Source of the DNA: Dromaius novaehollandiae | Taxonomy: Eukaryota; Chordata; Aves; Casuariiformes; Dromaiidae | Assembly: GCF_036370855.1 (NCBI RefSeq) | Contig: NC_088112.1 | Location: 19,150,469-19,214,468 of the forward strand | DNA length: 64,000 bases | Direction: 5' to 3' | In this document: piece by piece, positions 1-14,680 of the stretch | How positions within the stretch are numbered: position 1 is the stretch's first letter | How the letters are laid out: every line of letters begins with the position of its first letter | Position numbers and translations under genes: made by a program | The notes under the pieces: generated by a model | Told to the model about the DNA's origin: nothing | Databases searched by the model: none | The model's input: the letters and a program-made list of their open reading frames with translations, nothing else

Positions 1-3000
1 GTCACTGTCTTCCACAGCCTCCAGTACAGAACTGACAATGCAATTTTTCATAGTAATCCTCCCTCCTTTCCATCCTGAACTCCTTGGGGCAAGGAATGAC
101 TTTTTTTCTTTTTCTGTACCGTGCCTAACACAGCAGGGCCCAGATTTGCAGTTAAGAAGCATGTAATAGGATCTACAGTATAATAAGTGATAACAAGCTG
201 AGTGGCAATTGATGTCATTTGGTGTATGCTATCCCTATAGTTCCCCGTCATAAGCTCTTTATTGGATAGACCTGTCCTCATGATTTCTTGCTGATCTAAA
301 AGGCTGTCACTATCATCATGCCTGTCTGGCATAATGCTGTCTATTTAATGGTTTTCTACAGCTCCCCTTGCTGCTGATGGTTCAGAGGTGCAGAGATGAC
401 TTAAAATGGACTTCATGGAACTGCCCCCTTTCTCAGCTCATGTGTGGGGCCTATATTTTTGCTGATCTCTTTCTTTTATTTCCTCTCCTGCTTCACTTCC
501 TAGCTTTGTAGGCAACCTGGATAGCTCAGAGCTTCTGAAGGCCAGCATCTGATACGGAAACACAGAGGCAGATTGGCCCCGAATCAAGACATGATCTTCA
601 CAACACCCATTCTGTTTCTGCTCCTGTTTACGAAATTAAAAGCAAACACTTTTCAGTCTAGCACATCGCTGCCAACCCTTCCTCGACTCTCATTAGCATC
701 CACTCAGGCTGCGTCTGAAATTCTCCTTCCAGACCAAAATACACGAAACGAGAAGCCAGCTTCACTCTAATCTGCATCCTCCGACTAATGCATCTCCCAT
801 GGACTTGGCTCCACCCAGACCATGCAGGAAAAGGACTGAGGAGTTTCACATCTCTTTTGCTGATCTCTGTCTCAGGTCTTAGCTCGCATCGTTAGCAGTT
901 CGCTTTCCATCTGTGCCACCTCCTGCTAGTCCCATTTTCAGCCCGCACATTTCGAAACAAACAGCAGCAGCTAATACAAGGATGCTTGCTTATATTTCCA
1001 TTAATCATCTTCCCTTCATTCCATCTGCCGCCTTTCTTTTTCAGTCTGGCCCACCCTGCTCCCAAATTTATAGTGTCTATGATGCAAAAGAGTTAAAACC
1101 AATCTCTCACCAAAGTCTCTAGCATCTGCTGTTCCATATTTGGTCTCCAGTGAGGGCTGCTCAGTCCCAGCCTCATCTCCATTGTTTGTACCATGGTTTG
1201 CATTAGATAAAACGAAGTATATGAGTATATAAAATGAGTATAATTAATTAACTGGTATCTGAATTGGAGAGCTCCATATACGTTATTAGAAATCATCAAA
1301 ATAGCTCTGCTGTATATGAAAATGTCTTTTTGTAATGTCTTTTCATTACATTTATTATTTACATGCTAATAGTAGCTAGAAACCCACCTAACCCTGCGTT
1401 CTCAGTGCTGCAGGTTTGTTCAGAAGGAAGCGAGGGCTGCAGTCCACACTGGACAAGCAAGCAGAGGAAAGGGGGAGCAAGGCGAGCAAAGACAGGCAAA
1501 GCTTCTCCATGGTCCAGCCCATATGTTTGCTTCGGATCAATAACGCTTGCATGAGGGTATTTTTCTAATGGAAGCTATTAATATAACTTCTCAAAAAAAA
1601 AAAAATCAGAAGCCGTACATACACCTCTACCAGGCTTATCTACTTTCTGTACAGAATTTTCCCACCAGTCACTAGATTTCAAAGAAGAGATTTTTAAAAT
1701 TGTAACCATAATGTTTGGCTCATCAGAAATATCAAAGCCAGGGGTGTTTCCCAGCATGATAACAATGAATTCTAGAGGTCAGGACGGGCAGCGCCAGGGA
1801 GGGTGAAGGAATCCGGGCAGCGACAGCCAGCTCTGAGCACCGTCAGGTGCAGTGGGGTAAGTGAAGTCCCAAAAGCCAAAAAAAGCAAGACAGTCCTGGG
1901 AACCAAGGAAGCTCGGGGGAACGGCTCTCTGCATCTGACGGTCTGGAAAACAACTGCTGTCTGGTGATGTGGTGATCACAGCTGGGGAATATTTAGGCTG
2001 ACACTGTACCCACGCCTCTTTTGCCTTTAATTGCTCTCATAAGCTCTTCAGATTCTCAAACTCTGCTGTACATGTTGTTTCCCTAACACAGCTCATCACA
2101 GTCACTTACCTTTTCAACACCTTGGCTGAGTCCTCAGCTGAGCGTTGCGGCCTGTCGCTGGGTCATCTTGGTTTGATCATCTCCAGACCCAGGAGAGAGC
2201 AGTCTCTCAGCGGAGACTTTTAGGAGACTCCATCCACTACAGTCCTTTCGTGCCCCTTGTTGTCATTCTCTTCATCCCAGCTGTGGTGTCAACTACAACA
2301 GAAGGGAAGACATTTCTTTTTATGATAGACCCAGTTATGCTGCCTGAGTTTCTCTCTGTGTCCTCGCCCTTGAGGAACACCTTGTCCTGCTTGGCATCTG
2401 TCTGTATTTACCATTCCTGGATTTCACAGGCACATCTCTCCAATTGCATGTGTTGGCCCTTTTAGTACTAACGTCATTGCTCTGCTGACATCAACCTAGT
2501 GAAACAGTGGGCCTGGGGATGTTAATGGAAAACCTATTATCCACCAGTTCAATCCCACTTCTACTTTATTTTGAAGGATGGTACCTCAGGCATTCATTTG
2601 TTTGATGTTCATTAGTTTTTCCGGCCCCCAGCTGTTTTAGCTCTACCCCTCCGTTCTTTTCTTTGCAGCACAAATCATTTATATGTATGCAGAGCTTTGA
2701 AACAAAGCAGCCATTTATTCTTGCACAACTAAGCCTGGTGTGTTCTCCTGAAGATAATTAATGAGCCTACCATTCACAGCAGCAGGGAAGTAAAAGGAGT
2801 GAGTTGGGATATGTTTAATAAAAATATATCTCATAATGTTTACTGACCGAAGAGGTGTTCGACAGATGCTCCATCTTTAGCTATGTTTAAATTATTCCCT
2901 AAGCAAACAATACAAACTGCACACTTCATCTTACCCGATATAAAAACAAACAGAACACACAAAATGTACGGTGCTGGTATAAGATCACATACAAAGCATG

Positions 3001-6000
3001 CTGATTTCTCCTTTCCTTAAATATTTTCTGCATGACGTTTTCTCAACAATTTATTTTTCCGTTGGCTACAACAAATAAAACATCAAAATCTGTTTATCTT
3101 GTGAATTCTCAATAATAGTGAGTCTCCAACTTCAGCTTAAATAATGCTGCTGGTAAGATACCTCTTGATGGATTGTGTAAATAAAACTTCAAAGATAAAA
3201 GAAAACCAAAAGCTGCTTTTTTTTTTTCTTAATTTACCAGAGACAAGTGAATACAGTGATAAGCACTATATTCCTTAAAACTTCTGAGATGGTTGGGTCC
3301 TCTGGAGAGGAAAGAAAAATCACTACCTGCAATGGATTAGTGAAGAGTAGCTTTGCTTCTTTCAGATCCTTCCCTCAAAAGTCTTTCTGTCATCTTGCCT
3401 ACGGAGAGGAAGAGAGGGAGGTAAGGAGCAGACTGGAGGAATGGTCAGAGGAAGCGTTCCTCATGGTTGCATGGGGACTGGCAAGGCTGGACCTCAGTGC
3501 ACCCAGCACCCGCTGCCCTCCAAGGCCTCCTGCACGCATCCGGGGAAGCTGCGTGGTGCCCGTGCAACACCAGGACGGCTAGACGAAGCTGACGAGACCG
3601 GGCACGAGCAGAAGACCTGGTCCCAGCACGCTGCTGAGGCGACCGTGACATGTAGGCTGCCCTTGGAGACCCCCTGCCTGGGGAGCACCAGCCAGGGCCA
3701 CCCCATCACCAACCCCCGGAGCACTCGTGCAAGCCAAAACATGCAATTTGGCCTTCAGCCCAGCCTTGCGGGTCTTTCCCGTACAGCAGTACAGACATTG
3801 CCATAAAAACTGATAAAATCGCTTGTCACCTTGACCTTTGAAACCTGGAGTTATGTCAGACATACCAGACACCAAATGAGGGAGCGGGAGCCAGTGTATC
3901 TAAGGAACAATCTGACCCGCAGCCCATTAGTCTACGTCAGCTGGAGCTGGATCTCCCTGTGGAGGCTGCAGAGTGGAATAAGACTCTAGCCAATAGTCTT
4001 TGCATGCACTTAGTATATTAGTGTTTCCCACTAATTAATTTATTTGCTCACAAGTTGTAAATGGACTCAGCCTGGCAAAGACCTTTTATATCCGCATAGT
4101 CACCATATGATTATTCACAAATTATAACAATCTATTCTTCAAGAGGCTTAAAAGGAAGAGGAAGGAAGACTCAACTTGGAAACAGTCTGGCACCTCCGCC
4201 AGGATCTTCCTATCATTTTCCCTGCAAAAGCATGAGTTTGTTTCTTTTCTTGATTTCTCAAAGCTCAAAAACAAAACAAGATTTTATATAGCTCTCAGAA
4301 GCTTGAGAGTCACCATACACCTGCTGCCAACAATTCCAGCTGACTGTGTTGTGCTTGGAGTCTATTGAGGATAGAAACATGAATTTTTGCATCGAAATTT
4401 TTGTAACAAGGCCAGAGACAAGTTCCTGCATCTCTTTCATTCTTGGCAGGCTTAAAGTTGTCTGCAACAAGGAATGGAAGGGAGGAGAGGAGCCTGTTTA
4501 CTACTGCATATATATATATAAAATTCACGTGCTGTACCAGGGCTTCCATCGGGGAAGTTCAGATATTTGCTTTTTGGTTCTGTCTCACTGTGTCAGTTGT
4601 CACCATACGCTTTTAAACAGAAACTGAACAAAGGAATAAAACATTACGGATCTAATGGGTCTGATTCATGGTGGTGTTTCTCCAGATTTAGGTAATTCCT
4701 TTCACAACTCCGCTTCAGAAATGAAGAAAAACTGAATACTGCTACAATAACACAAAAACCAGAGTGCAGCAATTTCTCTGATGCATTGGCATGAATAGTG
4801 ACGCAGCCTTTGAGGAAAAGGAAAGATCCAGGTGGAAAGGGAAGAATAAAGAGAAGGCCTCAGTTTAACACTCACTAATGCAATGAACAGATTAGCAAAA
4901 TGACAGGGGACTTGCCTAGCTAATATTCCTGGCAGCCACTGCCGCGGTGGTGGCAATTCCCTCTTACAGAGAATGGAAGTGTTGGAGATTTCATGAGTCA
5001 AGGAAGGCTTTGGGGGCCTGGAGACAGTACCCTACCTTTCCCTTGCAGCTCTCTGAAGTGTGTGATCAAAGGGGAGTAAGCAAGGTTGGTGTGGTACGTT
5101 GCATTCAGAGCTCATCGATTCAAACTAATCATTTAAGTAGAATGAGAGTTTACATGCTGTAGCGTCAAAGTTCAATAAAAGCAAATTATCTCCAGGCAAA
5201 TTGAATAGAGAGTGTGAATTCTCAAAGAAAGTGGGGGGAAAAAAAAGATGCTTAGCTGTTCACAAGATCTGACTTATATTTGAACATTAGAAAAATCATC
5301 TGTGTTACAGAATTTCTTAACCACCACCATCATTCAGAAGGGTTTTGCTCTTTCAGCGCTCCTCTGACAGGTTTTGCAGTGATCGTCGCTCTCGCCCAGC
5401 AGGTCACTCGCTTGCAGGCTGATGGAGCCGGCTACCACCTCCACTCTCTTGCAAAACATCCAATTACACCCGTGGCAGGTGACAAAACTCCACTGACAGG
5501 TATTTTGCCCATGGTGGGTTGTAGATCACATATGCACAGTAAGAAACACCCTGCTTGGAAAACGGAGGAGGCGAGACTGTCAGGAGCGACCTGGCAGGGC
5601 ACAGCGACACAAGGGATGTTCCGTACTCACCACCTGATGAACCTGGGCCTTCCTACACACGTGGGAAACGGTAGGCCTGCACGCACGCAGACACATTTCC
5701 CCCAGTGGGGCCAAACTGCAGGCACTGGTGGTCACTCAAGTCTGCTGAGGTTTCATCACAGGACACTCAGGAGAGCAGAGGGCTGAAGAGGTGAAGGAGA
5801 TGCCCTCAAGGAGATCAGGAGAGATCAAAAGCGCAGCTGGTCAGGTAACTGGGATGTCTTGCTCTGGCCCTATGTGAATAACTGCTTACACATCCTCTTG
5901 GAGAGGATGGACCAGCGATAGGGACTGCAGAATATAGACCTTTTTATATAACAGGCTTTCTGGCTGAGGATAAAAATGCATCTTCGATAAGTAAGGGGGC

Positions 6001-9000
6001 AGGAGGGATGTCACTGACACGTTCCCTAGGAAGGGAAAGCACAGTACAAAATACCTAATTGCTCACATCACAGCAAGGAGAGAGAGGCAGAGAATTATCA
6101 AACCTGAGAGTCCCGCTATACCTCTGGGTGTTCCCAAAGTAGCTGAAGAAGCATGGCCTAATTTCTCTCCATGGCCAGGGGATTACTTGCCCCTGCCAAA
6201 AGGCTGACTTTGCAGTGGGGACGGAAACACCTGTGCGTAGAAGTATTTTTTTCCACTTCTCCAAGTGCCCTTGATAAATCACATCTCTATTGTACTTAGA
6301 GGGCTGAAACATCCATGTACGTTACTGCCCAAGCGGCCAAGTTTGACCCATAGGTTGGGAAGGTGTTAGAGAGGGTAATAAAACTGGCAGAATCTAGTCT
6401 AGCATCTTGTGAGCTGTATGATAAATGTTGCTAATGAAGGGTTGCAGAGAGGCTCTGTTCAACACTGCTGCACACAGCTTACCTGAACCAGGAGTCAGGA
6501 GGGGACAGGAGTGATGGGAGATATATCAGATATCTACTGCTATTCCTCCCCCGAAGGAGTCCAAGTTTGACATGGCTCAGGGAGAGCTCTCAGGCTCTTG
6601 CGCTAGCAGAAACATGAGGGAAATTGCTTCCAGCAAGGTTATGCTAATATTTTCGGGGGAAAAATATCTTCAACAGGCCTGTTTGTTACATGAACATAAG
6701 AAATCTGATGTGTTACCTGAACTGACTCCTCAGAAATGCCTTTGATAAAGATATTTCAGTAAGACAGCCCTCAATTTGTCAAAAACAAGTTGAACTAAAG
6801 GAATTTACAAAGAATATATAGTAAATAGAAAACAGTAATCTGCTTTAAGTACATTAACCACAATCCAAATAACAACACTGAAATGGAGGTAAGTAGAACA
6901 CAATAGCTCCCGTATGATCTCTAGCTGCCGTATGCATAAAGCAGTTCCTTCATTTAAATAAACAGTTTTGCAAAGTTTATTTCTTACTCAGGAGTAATAC
7001 TAACAGGCAGGGAAGGTTTCTTAGAGCTTCTTCTAAGAAAATTTCAAACTCAGGACAAGATAACTATAATTGAGAGAATCTACTTCAGTTTGCTTTGCAT
7101 TCATGTACATTTCTGAGTTTGGTGTTAGTGAATTATTACAGTTATGTCAAGGCAGGATCTTATTAAGGGATCTGATTCCAGACGACTGTAACGAGTTATG
7201 GAAATATTCCATTCAGACTAAGGATTAGGAAAAGATACAAACTCCTGAAGTGAAAATTGGCAGTACCTCCAAAAGGATTAATGGTCTCCGTTTCCTCCGT
7301 TCTGACACCAAGGAGCTTTCAGTTCTGCAGCCAGTGACGGTCTCAAACTGGCTGTCCCAGCTCGATTACGGGTGTCAAAAGCTTTGTGACAAGTGAAGGA
7401 GATGCAGGGTCTGCCCCTCATCCTCAGGGACCCAGGCAGCTACTGCCGAGAGACACCCAAGCACGCGCCTGGCCCGGGCTGGCCACCCAGTGAAGGCACG
7501 CAGACCCGCTGGGAAGGATCGGACAGACGCAGGACTGAACGTCCTCCGTCCCAGCTGCTGGTTCTGCCAGAGGCCGCATCCACCCCGACACCGAGCACAG
7601 TTAATGGTCTAAGAAAACAGTGTGCTCTTGCCAGTAATAGGTCTATTACATCTCTCGGCTGCTGCCAGGGGAAAGTCAAATACAAACACCGGCCGCCCAG
7701 CACACTTTCCTATTCCTGTAAATTGGCCATGTCACAGTGAATTGCGGTGAACTCTGCCTTCCACCGATCTGCAGCAGCTACGCGATTCGAACTGCCAAGT
7801 GTTGCTCGGGAGTTAAGAGACCTCGTTGTCGAGGAACCACAAGCATATATAGGGCGGTTTCATTAGGACTCACAATCTGGAGAATGCTTTCAAAATGCCC
7901 TAAATAGAAAGATAGATTAGGACAAAAAAATACATTTTAAAATGCCTCTTTGAACATTATTGTCGATGAATCCAGTAGACAAATGCTTTTATGATATGTT
8001 TGCTTGTGAAAGAGACTGTGAAAGTCTTTGTTTTGGAAAATATCACTGTATTTTCTTTTGCAAGATGATATTCCGCAGAGGTATGAACACAGGCCCCAAG
8101 GTAGGAACAACCCAGCTTATCTTGAATATCAAAATGTAGAATTGTGCAGTGCCTGCAAAGGAAATAAGGATAACTTCTTACTGCATAACTATAGCCTCAT
8201 TATCATCATGAGTCACTTATTATTTTTACAGCATAGCTTCTTCCAGTGTCAGACCCGCAGTTATCTCCAAATAAGAGGTTTATATATTCAAGTTCTTGTA
8301 AATCAATCTCGCAACAAAGTTTTGCAAAATTTATTTTGCTGACCTTTTGCTGTTGCCTTCATGTTAGCCCCTCCCAGCCAGATCCCTGCATGTCCTCTTG
8401 GACAAACAGCCAAGCTACTTCTGCTGAAATTACACACAGATTCTGTGTACTCCTTATTTTTAACTATTCCATAAGAGAGTAGAAACAACAGCAGAAGTCT
8501 TATCTGAACAATGACCCCAGAACATGAGAAGCTTGCAACCTCTGCACAAACATACAATGAACTGAAAAAGGGTTCAGTTACTTGGCTAACAGAAATATTT
8601 ACCCAGCTTTAGGGAAAATAGTCAGCTGAGGATCCGCAGATTTTTATCTAAGAACTTCTCTGATGACAACTTAATATGGAATTTGGACTCAAAAGGGTAG
8701 CTGAGCTTCAACAAGCTCTCCCTACAAAGAACACTGAAAATTGTACTTCCTTCTGGCCTACAGATGCTTTTATTATTTATGATATAACATTCTCTCAGCA
8801 TATAGGAGTTTGATTACTCACTTTACGCATTTATAGACATAGGTCCCAGCACAAACACAGGCATTGTGTGTACTGCTGAGATAGTGTAGGGAAAAAACTC
8901 TGACGTTTTTGGCATCTTGGGAAAGGTTTTAACCTGTTCCCAAATGTCATATGGCAGTTAAAGTGGAACTATACTCATGGTTTTATTCAAATAGCTACTC

Positions 9001-10430
9001 TAAAATTACAAAAGATAAGTACCACCTTTCAGCATGAATAAACTTGAATACATACTAAAAATAATTCTGCATTAACTCCTGAAGTTACAGCCTTCTGGAA
9101 TGAGTAAATGGGTATGGTTTGCTATTACATGCTTTACATAACCACATGTCAAAAAATTCAATAGGATGAAAATTGCATATCCAAAGAGTGAATTTTCAGC
9201 ATTCTGAGATGTATTTACATGAAAACATTTTTTTTTGAACTATCAGGTCTTTTAGCTAAGCCCAAGCTCTTTGAGATGATTCATTTTTTCACTCTGGTTA
9301 GGTGACTTCAGTATTTTAGGGGATGGACAAACAGCTCTGAAACACAATTTAGGGATTAGGGTATGATTCTCTCACCCTTAGTTCCAACACTTCGTACCTA
9401 CCACAGCGAGCAGCCCTGCTGAAATCAATGAATCAACTGCAGAATAAGAAAATATTTGAAATGAGCAAGGCAAACAGCATCCAACCCAGCACTATATCCT
9501 AGTGCCAAGACCCTTTTTAAACCTTTCTGCCCTCCTCTGGTTTCGCATGTCACACCTGCATTTTCATCCCAGCTGGCTGCGTGTTGGACGAGCCGCTTCC
9601 TTGAGCATGTGTGTTTGGGCCAAGTTGGCCCTGGATCATGCTACGAAGAAATTACTAATCCACCCCACGCCCTCCTGGGAAGCACAGAGAAGTGGAAGCA
9701 GAAGGGGCTCTGGTTATCGTCCTTCCACCATGGTATCTCAGCGTTACCTCCTGGCCAACGGAGCAATAGGAAGGCAAAGTTTTCAGTAGAGAAAGAAAAA
9801 AAATCCACTGCACATCTGGCGCTTAGACAACTGTCTGTGGGTTTCTTGAAGAACAGGAGCACTGGCTTGCATTTCTTTCTCATAACTTGGAGGCAAATTT
9901 TCATTCTTGAATCAGGTATTATCTTCAAAAAGTGCCGTTGCTGAGATTCTCTAGAAGAATATTGGAATCCGCAGAGAGTAAAATATTTGTTAAATTGAGT
10001 GCAGCAGATTAGAGCCTTTTATTCCTAAATGATATAGTGGAAACAGCTTCTTTATATATGCAAGAATGAATTCTGTAAATCCAAATAAAGCAATGCGGTA
10101 AGCCAGCAAAGCGTAATATAAAATGAAATCATAAGTAGCAAGTAAAGAGTTTGAGAATTACTGCAAAGGCTGACTTCAGATCATTTGAAACACTGAAGGC
10201 TATAATTTACTGCTAACAGAATACTATAGGATTGATCTTTGGGGCTGTGTTGTTAAACAAATGGTCTAAAAATACCTTAACCTTAACTTTTGTACACATA
10301 TTCTTTAATTACATAGGCACACATTTTTTGGAATAATAGAATATATTATTATAGAGCATTTCTACTCCCAATAAATATAGATAGTGGTATCCAAACTTAG
10401 AGTAGATAAATGCACAATTAGAATAGTTAC
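1..10430. other. Gene-poor region, no gene recognised
   Basis: No exon or RNA gene could be recognised on either strand. Base composition is AT-rich, broken by GC-richer islets near 3440-3760, 5340-5790 and 7390-7740. These islets carry chance open frames of 87 to 168 codons that look like no family known to me and have no coding-like composition. Synteny recalled from other vertebrates puts TRPC7 to the left, on the + strand with its 3' end facing this region. No TRPC7 C-terminal coding sequence is visible, so that gene should end before base 1. The region is most simply intergenic, possibly with unrecognised enhancers or non-coding exons. Confidence 0.6.
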
Positions 10431-10438
10431 TGTAACTC

Positions 10439-10680
10439 CAAGTTCCAAATTCAGGGAGGATATTAACCTCTGGAACAGCTCCCAGAGGGAGCTTGTAAAT
10501 TAATTTGGAGTCTTTAAATCCCTGTGGATGTAAGCTAGTTTTCAAACACATTATGCTGTTCAACAGCATCACTTATAATTTGGGGAGGAATAATTCCCTG
10601 CAGAAATTGCTAGGGTGGGTAGTTATTCCATCTGACTTCAGGCTTTTCACCTAGATGTGTAGGGTAGGAGCTGAAACTCA
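10439..10680 (+). repeat. CR1-type LINE fragment (decayed)
   Basis: The + strand holds the conserved CR1 3'-region run: ttaa-cctctggaacagctcccagag-gg, then a tttggagtctttaaa segment after a short gap, and further on a degraded portion near 10600-10680. I recall this block as typical of CR1 LINE tails in birds, turtles and crocodilians. Only a few hundred bases remain and no reverse-transcriptase coding sequence is visible, so this is an old 5'-truncated insertion. The right boundary is uncertain because the match fades out. Confidence 0.6.
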
Positions 10681-13600
10681 TATAGCCAGGGAAGCAGTTC
10701 CTAACAGCTCTTCTGAATCATCCTCTCGAGGAGCCCACTTTCCTCGTAGGTAATAGAGGAAGCACAGATAACTAATTCAGTCAGACCTATAAAGTGAATA
10801 GAGTAAATGCCTCATAACATGAAGTTCAAAAATATTAAGTATGAGATGAGACTAGATGGTTCATAGACTGTTCTGGACAGAAGGAAATTAGCTACGATCC
10901 AAACTCCTGTGTGTCACGGGTGACCATACCCAGCCCTCTGTACAACTCAAAAGGTTGTGTTTGATACAAGTATATCATCCTGAAAGGCCCCCAGATGTAA
11001 TTAAAGAAAACAAGACCTAAAACACTGGCCATTTTCTTAGTGCTAAGAAACTTAGTACTAACTAACCAGCTCAAGCTCTGAGACATTTTTCCAGCTTACA
11101 GAACATTTAACTATAACAGTCCTTGTAGCATTAAAATCCAGTCATCTGCACCAAATAATAAGCCTGACCATTCTCTCGATGGGTAGTAATGGTACGTATA
11201 CGTGCTACGCTCAGTACCTCTAGTTGCGAGTCACAAATGCAACACCTGATGGACAAACTCGGCTGTTTTACATGTGAGCGCTGTGACGCTGAACTGGGAC
11301 AACAATTTGAATATATGTTTGAGGGTTTCAGAACAGATTTTCAAAACAAGTGAGCAACTGTCACTTTTTCTAAAGGCAAATCTGACCATAGTTGTGACTG
11401 TGGAACCTGTTAGGTGTTGGGGACTTCTGCAAATTTGTCCCTTTCAGTTCCCTGTGTTGTAGCCCAACCCTACACTCACAGTAAACAGAACTCCCTAATT
11501 TTTCCTCACTAAAAGTTATATTTTATATGCAACTTTTATAGTTCTCCCTGCTGTAAGTCTTCTCTGATGGCTTCAGCCCTGAGGAGGTAAAACTGCCTAT
11601 CACATTTGGACATGAAATACTGCACATTTCCCATGCTACTGTAGCAGGAATTTTGAAAGTCCACAGCACTGTCTTTCTGTCACTGTCTCCTCTGTTCATC
11701 AGAAATTTCCTTCCAACTTCAAAGGGAGCAGAGCCACAGCAGCACGGGCTTCCTTTTACAGTGAGTCCTTGCAGTCACAGATCTGTAAATCACTCTTAGC
11801 TGTGGATATTTATGCTGCAAACTTCTTTATCAGTAAATGCCCTTCAGTACCATAATCTCTCCAATATACTAAACCCAGCTTCTAAGGGATGCTGCCTTTA
11901 CTATGCAACAAACCTGAATCCAACAAGTAGATTCTAGGCCTTTCCTGAAGAGCCAGAAAATATGAACAGGCAATGAAGAACCTTTATTTTTGGGAGAAGA
12001 GTCATTTGCCATCACTTTCTTTCTCTCTACTGACATGTTTTAGCAGAGCAGCATAATTTTATGCCTTACATAAGACAGCCCAGATAATTACCACATGTCC
12101 CATATGTTGTAGGTCATTCCCACAGCTGTTGATGTTTAATCTCTTGTCTGCTGTTTCTCCATGAGCAAGCATCCTACAAATATTTGATGCACATCATATA
12201 CTGAGTAGAGGAAAAGGATCCCTTTTTAATAATAACGCATAAGAAAAGAATATAAAAAAGAAGAAGGAAATGTTTTGAACTAGCAGAGCAAAACATTTTA
12301 ATTGAGCCAACTCAAAAATCAATCCAATCAAAAAAATTATCAAAATCTCTGACTAGAGGGAAAAGTTCATCCGGCTCTGAATTTGAGGGAAGTAATTGCT
12401 GAAGGCAGTCTGGAAGCTGAAACAGAGACAAGAAATGATACAAACAATAACTGTGTGAGAAGATCAGATATTACGGGACATGCAAAAAGCAGCACAATGC
12501 CTGACAGAATGATTCGCATGGAAACCATCACACGATCCCTCTTTACTGATTGAGACCTTGCAATTGCAGATCCCGAGACGAAGGATTCTCGTGGCACCGG
12601 CAGCCTCGTGTATGGGGAAAGGCAACGAGAGAATTTTGTGAGCAAAGTAGGTCACGGCTCAGCAGGAGAAGCACGTTGTCAAATTAAACTACGAAGACGT
12701 GTGGCTTCCGAGAGGGCGTCTCTTTTCCTGCAGTTATTTTAGTTAGCCAAGTAGAATCTGTATTTTAAGCGAAACAAGATGGTCATACTTTGTGGGTCAG
12801 CCCATTGTTCTAACAACAGCTTTGTGAAAGAGCAAAGCGATTGCACTCGCTCATTACAAAAGATGGTGATTTTGGTAAGTAAGCTCAATTGTTTGAACAA
12901 TACTCTGCAAATGAGTATAAAAAAAATTACATCACAGAGCAAAGTGTGAGTCATGTAGAATTACTTAATAAGAATCAGTAAGCCAACTTTGACAGAATTT
13001 GGGTAATGTGGATATCTCCTGAAGTTATGCCTAGCTGTAGCACCAGTGGTGATGGAAACAGGACGGGGAATGCAGCAAAAATATGGAGCAGTTTCAAAAG
13101 TAGTGAAGGCGACAAAAGGTGACAAAAACCAAACCAAACCAAGACTCAGTCACGTCTTATTTCTTATAGCTCAGATAAGGTCTGAAAAGTGAGCATATAA
13201 ATTATCAAAAGAGTCTTAGGGACTGTGATTTTTTGCCCGCTATGCTGTCAGGAACAAGAGACTAATGACAACAATGACTGAGGCGAGATTTTGACACTTG
13301 AAAGTACATAGAGTAGGTGTAGAGAAGATTACAGTTATGCATACAGTTGGAAAAAGTAGATCACTGGAGAACTCAAGTGTGACAGTATTAAGACAGATAA
13401 AGTAATTTAGTTTAGAGGAAACGATTATACAGTTAAGCATCATGGGGCTTTTTTTCCACTGGAGTGAAAAAGAAAGAATATCTGATATTCTTTCACATGA
13501 TCTACAAGATGTGTCATGTGCTTTTGATGGTGTCAGAGAGAAAGAAAATAGTTTAGGGAGTGGGCGAACATTTGGATTTCTACCTGACTGATAATGTGCA

Positions 13601-14469
13601 AGTCAGGGAATTAGCCCAGCATCAATGAGCAGCTAATTAATTTCCACAGCAAATACCACCAACATTGTAGGAAAATGGTCATGTTCAGAAACAACACATT
13701 GTCCTATATTTTAAGATCCATTCAAGGGAATAATAATTTTATTAATTCCCTATCCAAGACTTCCCCTTACAGAATCTTGAACTTCTGGTCTTACGAATGT
13801 TTTGGAAACAGTGTTTCTCAGGGGTCCATGTAGTCTAGTGACCAAACATTCAAAAAAAATTACAAATTTGTAATTTTGGCAAAAAAGCCGAAGGCTGTCA
13901 TCGCTGGGAGATGACCAGATCTCAGTGAGAACTTCCTCCCCAACCTGGAAGACTTGGCTTTAGCCCTGAATTGCTGGACTTTGTATCACTTTGCAGCAGT
14001 CACACTATGCACAGACCTGAAAATGTTCTGTGCTGAGGAACTAAGACGTTTGCCCTTTGCACGAAATAAAGGGAGAGACAACGCTTGACTGCAGCTTTCT
14101 ACCATCAGAATGATTTGCATTCTGGCCTGTTGAGGCAGAACCCTCTCACAGCTAACCCAAGAATTTCACATAAATTAAGAGACCAAACCTGAAATTCTAT
14201 TAGAAAACGATAGAAGAAAATATTTTGTGGTTGGAAAGTAGCTTTCAGGTAGCTCAAAATTATTTGAGATATTGACTTTGAAGTAATTGACAGTACTATT
14301 TACGCACCAGGTAAGCAATTGTTTCTTCTATAAAGCAAGAAGAGCTCAAATGCATTTTAGGAGTGGAGGGCAGAATACTTGTACAATATATATATATTTT
14401 TTCTTACTGTTAATCTTCCATAATTTTATCTGTAAAAAACATGCAGACATTACAGAAATGTCAGAGCCC
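10681..14469. other. Intergenic, no gene recognised
   Basis: No exon, RNA gene or clear repeat was recognised, and open frames are short (under 95 codons). The right part of the CR1-like block may extend in weakly: a gagactagatggttcatag run near 10850 resembles a CR1 end. A 22-bp perfect palindrome at 13856-13877 is listed separately. Confidence 0.5.
13856..13877. repeat. 22-bp perfect palindrome
   Basis: The sequence reads the same on both strands over 22 bases: aaaattacaa, atttgtaatttt when split in two. It is AT-rich and could form a small cruciform or be a dimeric homeodomain-type site. It has no known function and may be chance in AT-rich DNA. Confidence 0.7.
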
Positions 14470-14680
14470 CTCACATTATTCTATATACTCTTCCTTGCCA
14501 TATCTCTGTGAGATAGAGAAATTAAGAGTTGAATAAATCATCAAAACAAATGTAGGTACCTAAATCCTATTGATATCAGTAATCTACGTATTTTCTGAGG
14601 ATCTGGTCCAGAGACACCAGATGGTTGGGTTTTTTCCAGATATTTAGGCACCTACACATGCAAAAAGGTGCCCAGACATA
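14470..14680 (+). repeat. Ancient amniote interspersed repeat remnant
   Basis: The segment contains taggtacctaaatcctattga near 14552, gaggatctggtccagag near 14597 and a second tttaggcacctaca near 14640. These resemble an old repeat common in turtle, crocodilian and bird genomes, whose consensus I recall as aggcacctaaatcccattga followed by gaggatctgggcc. The family name cannot be given with confidence. The 14470-14520 part (ctctgtgagatagagaaa) looks like the 3' end of a MIR- or L2-type element and may be a separate insertion. Confidence 0.45.

Noticed and set aside
1-2000. TRPC7 last exon expected by synteny at the left edge
   Set aside because: No frame on the + strand shows the TRPC C-terminal coiled-coil or any TRPC motif, so the gene must end left of the window.
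5280-5786. 168-codon open frame on the + strand
   Set aside because: No recognisable domain, mixed composition, no splice context or neighbouring exons. It is best seen as chance in a GC-richer islet.
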